Shown here: positions 1 to 6,059 of the stretch, piece by piece
Position numbering within the stretch: position 1 is the first letter of the stretch
Layout: each line of letters opens with the position of its first letter
Assembly: GCA_044370375.1 (NCBI GenBank)
Contig: JBILVQ010000163.1
Location: 1 to 6,917 of the forward strand
Source: JBILVQ01 sp044370375
GTDB taxonomy: Bacteria > Bacteroidota > Bacteroidia > UBA4408
Length of the DNA: 6,917 nucleotides
Reading direction: 5' to 3'
The notes under the pieces: model-generated
Seen by the model: the letters and a program-made list of their open reading frames with translations, nothing else
What the model was told of the DNA's origin: nothing
The model's database searches: none
Position numbers and translations under genes: made by a program

Positions 1-1423
1 TTATTTCTTTGGGAGTGCCTGCCATAAAGGGTTTAAAGGTGATGTATAGCAATGCAAATCCTGCAAACAAAGAAAATGGAATTACCGTAAGGTTAATCAA
101 TAGCGCATGTTCCGGAAAAGTTTCATGCAACAAAGAAATTTGTTCGATAACCAATTTTAGATTCAGGGAAACAATGATGGCTGCGCTAATCCATGCTAGA
201 ATCTTCCATTTTAATTTTAGTGTAAAGGCTCCCATTTTTTTGCGGTCCGAAACAGAATGAATCAAAGGAATAACAGCAAATCCCAATTGCATGCTGAGGA
301 TTACCTGGCTTAAAATCAACAAGCGTCCGGTGGCCTGTTCACCCATCCAATGAATAGCAATCAAGGAAGGAACAATGGCAATAACCCTGGTAATAATTCT
401 TCTCACCCAGGGTTGGATGCGTAGATTTAAATAACCTTCCATTACAATTTGTCCGGCAAGTGTACCGGTGATGGTGCTGCTTTGTCCGGCCGCAATCAAA
501 GCAACAGCAAAGAGAATGGGTGCCCATTGTGTTCCTAACATGGGTTCGAGTAAGCGATGTGCATCCTGAATTTCTGCAACTTCATTTAAGCCATTGTTGA
601 AAAAAGCTGTAGCTGCAAGAATTAGAATGGCTGCATTCACTAAAAAGGCAAGGTTCAAAGCAACGGCAGAATCAATAAAATTAAATTTAATGGCCTTTTT
701 AATTTCGATTTCATTGCGTTCGAATTTTCTGGATTGAACAAGAGCAGAATGCAAGTACAAATTATGAGGCATAACGGTTGCCCCAATGATGCCGATGGCA
801 ATGTATAAGGCTTCGCCACCGGGCAAGGAAGGAATCAAACCTTTTACTACTTCTGTGGCATCGGGTTGTGCAAAAAACATTTCCATAAAAAAGGAAAAGC
901 CAACAATGGCCACCAAGCTGATGATGAAGGCTTCCATTTTTCTGATGCCGTAATGCAATAAAAACAACAACAAAAAAGTATCCAGTACCGAAATCAAAAT
1001 ACCCGTCATGAGCGGTATATCAAACAGCAATTGCAAACCAATCGCCATGCCCAACACTTCGGCCAAATCAGTGGCGGCAATGGCAATTTCTGCCAATCCG
1101 TACAAAAACCAATTGATAAAACCCGGATAAGCTTCGCGGGATGCCTGCGCCAAATCTAGTCCGCGCACCAATCCCAAACGTGCACTCAAACTTTGCAACA
1201 AGAGGGCAATAAGGTTGCTCATTAATAAAACCCACAACAAAGAGTAACCAAAGCCACTGCCACCGGCAATGTCGGTAGCCCAGTTGCCCGGGTCCATGTA
1301 GCCTACACTAACCAAATAGGCGGGACCGGCAAAGGCGAATAATTTCCTGAAAAATCCTTTTTTATTTTGCGTATCCACGGAAGCATTTACTTCCGAAAGG
1401 GATTGAGTTCTGTCTGTTTTCAT
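1..1423 (-). CDS. mntH: Nramp-family divalent metal (Mn2+/Fe2+) transporter, 3' end outside window
   Basis: This is an inner-membrane, proton-coupled importer of Mn2+ and probably Fe2+. The frame reads without a stop for 474 codons from the ATG at 1421-1423 to the left edge, so the C-terminus is missing. Signature Nramp elements are visible. TM1 carries DPGN (about residues 44-47) and TM3 carries TDLAEVLG (about 118-125). TM6 carries ATVMPHN (about 215-221). The conserved loop GQSSTITGTLAGQ lies at about 313-325. The metal ligands known from Nramp structures (Asp and Asn of DPGN, plus Ala and Met of TM6) are all present, so it should be functional. About eleven to twelve hydrophobic segments can be counted. 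The start codon overlaps the stop of the upstream DtxR-type regulator by 4 bp (ATGA), implying translational coupling and metal-dependent control. The frame is still open after the last hydrophobic segment (about 440-466). Some Bacteroidota homologues carry an extra C-terminal UspA-like domain; whether this one does cannot be seen. The family call is very secure; Mn versus Fe preference is inferred from the neighbour. Confidence 0.95.
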   Translation of the reverse strand, partial: MKTDRTQSLSEVNASVDTQNKKGFFRKLFAFAGPAYLVSVGYMDPGNWATDIAGGSGFGYSLLWVLLMSNLIALLLQSLSARLGLVRGLDLAQASREAYPGFINWFLYGLAEIAIAATDLAEVLGMAIGLQLLFDIPLMTGILISVLDTFLLLFLLHYGIRKMEAFIISLVAIVGFSFFMEMFFAQPDATEVVKGLIPSLPGGEALYIAIGIIGATVMPHNLYLHSALVQSRKFERNEIEIKKAIKFNFIDSAVALNLAFLVNAAILILAATAFFNNGLNEVAEIQDAHRLLEPMLGTQWAPILFAVALIAAGQSSTITGTLAGQIVMEGYLNLRIQPWVRRIITRVIAIVPSLIAIHWMGEQATGRLLILSQVILSMQLGFAVIPLIHSVSDRKKMGAFTLKLKWKILAWISAAIIVSLNLKLVIEQISLLHETFPEHALLINLTVIPFSLFAGFALLYITFKPFMAGTPKEI

Positions 1424-2091
1424 GCCTGATTTTTCTTAACTTCCATCAAAAGGTTACGGGCAACTTCCGGACTTACATTCATTTTATTTTTTTTGTTGAC
1501 CATGATTTCCATCGACTGATCATAGGGTTCAATTTTCAGAATTTTTATTTCCTGACCGAGTTGTAATCCGGCCTGGTTGAGATAGCGGAGAAATAGGTCG
1601 GAATGATCTACCACTCCGGATAAAATGGATACTTTACCGCATTCCAGTTTTGAAAGACTAACAAAACGCGGCATCGCGATTTTTCCATCCACATCAGGTA
1701 TCGGGTCTCCGTGCGGGTCGAAACGCGGGAAATCTAGAAATTCATCCAGTCGGGCAATGAGTAAATCTGATTGAACATGCTCCATTTGCTCAGCTACTTC
1801 ATGCACCTGATCCCAGCCAAAATTTAATTTTTCTACCAAGAACAATTCCCATAAGCGATGACTTCGGATGATCATCAGCGCTGATTTTTTTCCGGCAGGA
1901 GTGAGGGTTACTCCGTAATATTTTTTGTAATTGATGAGTTTCTGGGCGGCCAGTTTTTTGAGCATATCGGTTACGGTGGCGGCCTTGGTATCGAGATGCT
2001 CCGCAATGGCATTGGTGCTAACGCCTTGTGGAGTGCGCTCCAGAAGCTTGTAAATCGCTTTCAGGTAATTTTCTCTGGTAGCAGATTTCAT
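1420..2091 (-). CDS. mntR: DtxR/MntR-family metal-dependent transcriptional regulator
   Basis: This is a cytoplasmic metal-sensing repressor of the DtxR family, probably controlling the manganese transporter with which it overlaps by 4 bp. Numbered from the ATG at 2089-2091 (223 residues), it has three parts. A winged helix-turn-helix occupies about 1-70 (TRENYLKAIY, then STNAIAEHLDTKAATVTDML). A metal-binding and dimerisation domain occupies about 71-135. A C-terminal FeoA/SH3-like domain occupies about 142-220. Candidate ligands match the family pattern: His78, Glu82, His97, Glu101, Glu104 and His105. Glu101 sits where DtxR has Cys102 and Bacillus MntR has Glu99, which favours manganese sensing. 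Position 8 is Asn, where B. subtilis MntR has Asp and DtxR has Met. An in-frame ATG at 2151 would add 20 residues. I prefer 2091 because family members start just before the 'ENYLKAIY' helix and because the 2151 ATG lies inside the putative operator. The family is certain; the exact metal and the symbol are inferred. Confidence 0.92.
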   Translation of the reverse strand: MKSATRENYLKAIYKLLERTPQGVSTNAIAEHLDTKAATVTDMLKKLAAQKLINYKKYYGVTLTPAGKKSALMIIRSHRLWELFLVEKLNFGWDQVHEVAEQMEHVQSDLLIARLDEFLDFPRFDPHGDPIPDVDGKIAMPRFVSLSKLECGKVSILSGVVDHSDLFLRYLNQAGLQLGQEIKILKIEPYDQSMEIMVNKKNKMNVSPEVARNLLMEVKKNQA

Positions 2092-2103
2092 GACTTTTTT
2101 TTG

Positions 2104-2111
2104 CAAATGTA
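2104..2111 (-). promoter_or_regulatory. Possible Bacteroidota -7 promoter box for the mntR-mntH operon
   Basis: On the minus strand the sequence TACATTTG matches the Bacteroidota -7 consensus TAnnTTTG exactly. It ends 12 bp before the preferred mntR start codon (2091), which would give a very short leader. No clear -33 TTTG/TTG element is visible at the expected distance. A second, weaker candidate (TAAATTTT on the minus strand, 2125-2132) would place the palindromic operator just upstream, within the promoter. The region is very A/T-rich, so chance matches are likely. Confidence 0.35.
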
Positions 2112-2139
2112 AATAATTATTTGGAAAATTTAAAATAAT

Positions 2140-2157
2140 TTTTAGATTCATCTAAAA
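2140..2157. promoter_or_regulatory. Palindromic operator, probable DtxR/MntR-family binding site
   Basis: TTTTAGAT-TC-ATCTAAAA is a perfect 8-bp inverted repeat around a 2-bp centre, 18 bp in total. DtxR-family repressors bind palindromes of this size with TTAG...CTAA-like half-sites, and the gene 49 bp away (start at 2091) encodes such a repressor. The site lies in the divergent region between mntR and rel. Autoregulation of mntR-mntH is the simplest role. The palindrome is seen directly; the identity of the bound protein is inferred. Confidence 0.6.
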
Positions 2158-2177
2158 TTTAACTTTTCAAACTTTCA

Positions 2178-2279
2178 ATGTTTATAAAAAAGAGATGTAA
2201 AAGCCTTGTTAGTTTGTTGATGGTGGCTTTCGCATGTAACTTTACGCTGTTATTCAATCCGAATGCTACCAGAGACTGA
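2178..2279 (+). other. Possible 33-codon small ORF upstream of and overlapping rel
   Basis: An ATG at 2178 opens a 33-codon frame ending at TGA 2277-2279, 17 bp inside rel and in a different frame. The peptide has a basic N-terminus (MFIKKRCK) followed by a hydrophobic stretch (SLVSLLMVAFAC), resembling a signal or membrane peptide, with a Cys after AFA. It starts 21 bp after the palindrome. Against it: no Shine-Dalgarno sequence is visible, it is very short, no homologue is recognised, and a candidate rel promoter lies within it. It may be a leader peptide or simply chance. Confidence 0.2.
2213..2244 (+). promoter_or_regulatory. Candidate Bacteroidota-type promoter for rel
   Basis: TTTG at 2213-2216 and TAACTTTA at 2237-2244 are separated by 20 bp. 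This resembles the Bacteroidota pattern of a -33 TTTG box and a -7 TAnnTTTG box, with one mismatch in the last base of the latter. Transcription would start roughly 5-8 bp downstream, giving a leader of only about 10-15 nt before the rel ATG at 2263. A second possible -7 box (TAACTTTT, 2160-2167) directly adjoins the palindrome. Both are pattern matches only. Confidence 0.4.
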
Positions 2280-4470
2280 TTTAGAAGCCGAAAAAAAAGA
2301 AATCCTAAAAAGGTATCGTACTTTGTTGCGCTCTGTGCGCAGGTTGATGGATAAGGACGATCGCTTGTTGATTCGCAAAGCCTTTGACCTAGCGCTTGAT
2401 GCGCACAAAGGAATGCGCAGAAAATCAGGCGAGCCTTACATTTATCATCCGCTGGCGGTTGCACAGATTGTTGTAACAGAAGTAGGCCTCGGTCCAACCT
2501 CAGTGGTATGCGCCCTTTTGCATGATGTGGTAGAGGATACCGAGATTACACTTGATGATATCCGGCAAATGTTTGGTGATAAGGTTGCATCCATCATTGA
2601 TGGGTTGACCAAGATTTCCGGGGTCTTTGACCAAACTTCAAGCTTACAAGCCGAGAATTTCAGGAAAATGCTGCTCACCCTTTCGGATGATGTGCGCGTG
2701 ATTCTGATTAAACTTTCCGACCGCTTGCATAACATGCGGACCCTCGATAGCATGAAGCGCGATAAGCAATTGAAAATTGCCTCCGAAACGCTTTACCTTT
2801 ATGCGCCCCTTGCTCACCGCCTTGGATTGAATGCCATCAAAACAGAGTTAGAGGATCTCGGTCTCAAATATACCGAACCAGAAATTTTTGATGAAATTAC
2901 CCGCAAATTAATTAGCACCCAAAGGGAAAGGAATCGATATATCAATAAATTTAGTTTGCCCGTCATCAATGCCCTCTCAGAAGCTGGCATGGAATTCGAC
3001 ATCAAAGGCAGGGTAAAATCAATTTTTTCTATTCGCAATAAAATGCGCAAACAAGCCATCCCTTTTGAGGAGGTTTATGATATTTTTGCCATTCGCATCA
3101 TATTAAAGGTGCAACCTGAACTCGAAAAATCTGAGTGTTGGCGGGCTTATTCCATTGTTACGGATTTTTATCACCCGAATCCTGATCGGCTGCGCGACTG
3201 GGTTTCAACGCCCAAAGCCAATGGTTATGAATCCCTGCATACCACCGTGATGGGGCCTGATGGTAAGTGGGTGGAAGTGCAAATCAGAACCGAAAGAATG
3301 GATGAAATTGCAGAGAAAGGTTATGCAGCTCATTGGAAGTATAAGGAGTCGGCCTCTGAAAATGCACTTGACGAATGGATTGCCAAAATTCGAGAGTTGT
3401 TGGAAAATCCTGATTCAAACGCCCTCGATTTTCTTGATGATTTTAAATTAAATTTATTTGCCGAAGAGATTTTTGTTTTTACACCCAAAGGTGAATTGAA
3501 AACTTTACCCTTTGATGCAACAGCCCTGGATTTTGCTTATGAAATTCATAGCCATGTTGGAAATCGTGCCATTGGGGCAAAGGTTAATAACCGTCTCGTA
3601 CCACTCAGTTATGCCATGAAGAGTGGCGATCAAGTTGAAATTATTTCATCCAACAAACAAAAACCAAAAGAAGAGTGGTTGAACTTTGTTGCAACGGCCA
3701 AAGCAAAAACTAAAATCAAAGAAGCGCTTCGGGCAGAAAAAAAGAAGAAAGCAGAAGAGGGCAAGGAGGTTTTGTTAAAGAAGTTAGAGCAATGGAAGGT
3801 GATTCCTTCTAAGGCCAACATGACCCGTTTGATGGATTTCTTCGATTTGCCTTTTGTTATTGATTTGCACTTTAGAATTGCAACCGGAAGCATCAGCATG
3901 AAACATTTGCGCGATGCCATTAATACTGATGGTAGCATCAAGAGTAGGGTAAAAGCCAAAGCAAAAGGAGATCATAAAACACTGGAGGAAATTGTTAAAG
4001 ATGTAAGGGGAAATGCCGGTACCATGGTCATCGGACAGGGTATCGACAAAATAGATTACAAGATTGCCCCTTGTTGCAACCCTATTCCCGGTGATGATGT
4101 TTGTGGCTTTATCACGGTTGACGAAGGAATTATTATTCATCGAACCAATTGCTCCAATGCCATTGCATTGATGTCAAACTTCGCCTATCGGATTGTGAAA
4201 GCCAAATGGACCAACGAAGAAAAAATTTCCTTCCTGGCCGGTATCAATGTGCAGGGTATCGATGAGGTGGGTATCGTGAACAACATTACCCGTATCATTT
4301 CTAATGAATTAAACGTAAACATGCGTTCCCTCAGTTTCGATTCCAATGATGGAATTTTTGATGGAACCATTATGGTTTTTGTGAATGATACCAATCACCT
4401 GACGGAGTTGATTGATAAATTGAAAAAGGTGCCCGGTGTTCAACGTGCCTTTAGAATGGATGGAAATTAG
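2263..4470 (+). CDS. rel: Bifunctional (p)ppGpp synthetase/hydrolase, RelA/SpoT family
   Basis: This is a cytoplasmic long RSH enzyme that makes (p)ppGpp from ATP plus GDP/GTP and hydrolyses it, driving the stringent response. Its 735 residues match the usual length and domain order. The HD hydrolase spans about 35-190, with His62 (YHP), His87-Asp88 and Glu91-Asp92 (HDVVEDT), and Asp153/Asn157 (LSDRLHNMR), so hydrolysis looks intact. The synthetase spans about 240-360, with YDIFAIR, TPKANGYESLHTT and EVQIRT, all intact. TGS spans about 402-462. A helical region follows. A zinc-finger segment spans about 603-630, with Cys604, Cys605, His626 and Cys630. A C-terminal ACT domain spans about 655-733. 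The charge motif before TPKANGY is RLRD (309-312), the basic class seen in bifunctional Rel/SpoT (RxKD) rather than the acidic EFDD of synthetase-only RelA. The ATG at 2263 is the first in frame after a stop at 2218-2220 and fits the family N-terminus. The HD domain of this family needs Mn2+, which is notable given the divergent Mn genes. Confidence 0.97.
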   Translation: MLPETDLEAEKKEILKRYRTLLRSVRRLMDKDDRLLIRKAFDLALDAHKGMRRKSGEPYIYHPLAVAQIVVTEVGLGPTSVVCALLHDVVEDTEITLDDIRQMFGDKVASIIDGLTKISGVFDQTSSLQAENFRKMLLTLSDDVRVILIKLSDRLHNMRTLDSMKRDKQLKIASETLYLYAPLAHRLGLNAIKTELEDLGLKYTEPEIFDEITRKLISTQRERNRYINKFSLPVINALSEAGMEFDIKGRVKSIFSIRNKMRKQAIPFEEVYDIFAIRIILKVQPELEKSECWRAYSIVTDFYHPNPDRLRDWVSTPKANGYESLHTTVMGPDGKWVEVQIRTERMDEIAEKGYAAHWKYKESASENALDEWIAKIRELLENPDSNALDFLDDFKLNLFAEEIFVFTPKGELKTLPFDATALDFAYEIHSHVGNRAIGAKVNNRLVPLSYAMKSGDQVEIISSNKQKPKEEWLNFVATAKAKTKIKEALRAEKKKKAEEGKEVLLKKLEQWKVIPSKANMTRLMDFFDLPFVIDLHFRIATGSISMKHLRDAINTDGSIKSRVKAKAKGDHKTLEEIVKDVRGNAGTMVIGQGIDKIDYKIAPCCNPIPGDDVCGFITVDEGIIIHRTNCSNAIALMSNFAYRIVKAKWTNEEKISFLAGINVQGIDEVGIVNNITRIISNELNVNMRSLSFDSNDGIFDGTIMVFVNDTNHLTELIDKLKKVPGVQRAFRMDGN

Positions 4471-4487
4471 GACAATGTACAAATTAA

Positions 4488-6032
4488 ATGAGTAAAGAAT
4501 TGTTTGCAGAGAAAATTGCATCAGGTTATACCTTTAAGGGGGATGCGGTTATTTTGGGCTGTGCCATGTTGAATGGCGAAGCACAGCCCGGCCTTCAGGT
4601 GAAAGCTCCCCTGAAAACCTTTAATCGTCATGGACTCATTGCAGGGGCTACAGGCACCGGTAAAACCAAAAGTTTACAGGCCCTTGCAGAACGACTTTCA
4701 GAAAAAGGAGTGCCCGTTTTGGTGATGGATGTAAAGGGTGATTTATCCGGCATTGCCCAAGCGGGAGTGCTGAACGATAAGGTAAAAGATCGTCACACCA
4801 AGATAGGTGATGTTTGGAAGGAAACCGCCTTTACCACCGAATTGCTGAGTATTTCTGACGAGCCCGGGGTAAGAATGAGAGCAACGGTTTCAGAATTCGG
4901 TCCTGTTTTGTTTAGTCGCGTTTTGGAATTGAACGACACCCAATCGGGTGTTGTCTCGCTTGTGTTTAAGTTTTGTGATGATCATGCCATGCCGCTTTTG
5001 GATTTGAAAGATTTCAAAAAAGCATTGCAATATCTTACCAACGAAGGAAAAGAAATCATTGAAAAGGATTATGGCAGAATTAGCACCGCCTCAACTTCTA
5101 CCATAATTCGAAAGGTGATAGAAATTGAGGAACAAGGGGCCGATAAGTTTTTTGGCGAGAAAAGTTTTGATGTGGAAGATTTGATGCGCATCGATGAAAA
5201 GGGTAGAGGAATGGTGAATGTCATCCGCTTAACCGATATGCAAAGCAAGCCAAAGTTGTTTTCTACTTTTATGCTTTGTTTGTTGGCAGAAATTTATCAG
5301 GAATTGCCCGAAGAAGGAGACCCGGATCAACCCAAATTGGTTGTTTTTATTGATGAAGCCCATCTATTGTTCAAAGAAGCGTCAAAGGCCCTGCTCGATC
5401 AACTCGAGACCATTGTAAAATTAATTCGCTCCAAAGGCATTGGAGTTTTCTTCATTACACAAAGTCCTACCGATATCCCTGCTTCCGTTTTAGGACAATT
5501 GGGCATGAAAATACAACATGCATTGCGTGCCTTTACCGCCAATGATCGTAAAGCGATTAAAGCCGCAGCCGAAAATTATCCTGAATCGGAATTTTATAAG
5601 GTAGATGAATTGTTGACCGGCTTGGGCATCGGAGAGGCCTTGATATCTGTATTGAATGAAAAAGGAATTCCAACGCCTTTGGTTCATTCACTGATGGCTG
5701 CTCCGCAATCCAGAATGGATGTTCTCAGCGCGGAAGAAATTAATTTACTCGTAAAAAATTCTCCGCTCGTAAAGAAATACAATGAGCAAATGGATCGCGA
5801 AAGTGCCTACGAAATGCTGGAAGCAAAAATTATCAGTGCTGCAAAACAGCAGGAAGAACTGCCGGAAAAATCGGCAAAAACCAGCAGAAATGAAAAGGAA
5901 CCTCCTTCTATGCTTGAGTCGATGTTGAACAATAGAACCACCAAAACCGTTGTCAATACTGTCTTCCGTGAAGTAACCAGAGGTTTGCTCGGTGTTTTGG
6001 GACTCACCGGCAGCAGTCGCAAAAGAAGATAA
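4488..6032 (+). CDS. DUF853/YjgR-type HerA-like P-loop ATPase
   Basis: This is a predicted cytoplasmic ATPase of the HerA/FtsK superfamily, the DUF853 family typified by E. coli YjgR, whose cellular role is not well established. Its 514 residues are close to the family length of about 500. A Walker A P-loop GATGTGKT lies at 53-60. A conserved MDVKGDLSG segment lies at 80-88, a Walker B LVVFIDEAHLLF at about 284-295 (Asp289, Glu290), and a sensor-like FFITQSPTDIP at about 321-331. The core ends near residue 405. A variable, charged stretch (about 445-480) follows, and then a conserved hydrophobic-basic tail (TVFREVTRGLLGVLGL, ending RKRR). The gene begins 17 bp after rel with an A-rich upstream stretch and no clear Shine-Dalgarno sequence, and it is probably co-transcribed. 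HerA itself is a DNA translocase acting with NurA in archaea. No nuclease gene is adjacent here, so a DNA-processing role is unproven. All ATPase motifs are intact. Confidence 0.93.
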   Translation: MSKELFAEKIASGYTFKGDAVILGCAMLNGEAQPGLQVKAPLKTFNRHGLIAGATGTGKTKSLQALAERLSEKGVPVLVMDVKGDLSGIAQAGVLNDKVKDRHTKIGDVWKETAFTTELLSISDEPGVRMRATVSEFGPVLFSRVLELNDTQSGVVSLVFKFCDDHAMPLLDLKDFKKALQYLTNEGKEIIEKDYGRISTASTSTIIRKVIEIEEQGADKFFGEKSFDVEDLMRIDEKGRGMVNVIRLTDMQSKPKLFSTFMLCLLAEIYQELPEEGDPDQPKLVVFIDEAHLLFKEASKALLDQLETIVKLIRSKGIGVFFITQSPTDIPASVLGQLGMKIQHALRAFTANDRKAIKAAAENYPESEFYKVDELLTGLGIGEALISVLNEKGIPTPLVHSLMAAPQSRMDVLSAEEINLLVKNSPLVKKYNEQMDRESAYEMLEAKIISAAKQQEELPEKSAKTSRNEKEPPSMLESMLNNRTTKTVVNTVFREVTRGLLGVLGLTGSSRKRR

Positions 6033-6059
6033 TTCACCACCTTCATCCGATTGATTATT

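Noticed and set aside
9..260. 83-codon plus-strand frame over the Nramp gene
   Set aside because: It lies antisense to a well-supported transporter reading frame and has no recognisable features.
2092..2151. Longer mntR start at 2151 giving 243 residues
   Set aside because: The ATG at 2149-2151 lies inside the putative operator palindrome, and the extra 20 residues are low-complexity and not typical of the family. The ATG at 2091 places the conserved first helix at the expected distance.
2159..2497. 112-codon minus-strand frame spanning the intergenic region and rel start
   Set aside because: It is mostly antisense to the conserved Rel HD domain, and its product resembles no family I know.
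4475..4495. Six-codon frame (MYKLNE) overlapping the start of the DUF853 gene
   Set aside because: It is too short to distinguish from chance, with no ribosome-binding site or conservation evidence.
6033..6059. Possible terminator or promoter between the ATPase and GH3 genes
   Set aside because: No hairpin followed by a T-run is present. The nearby TATTTTG resembles a -7 box, but a start site there would leave no suitable start codon upstream of the signal peptide.
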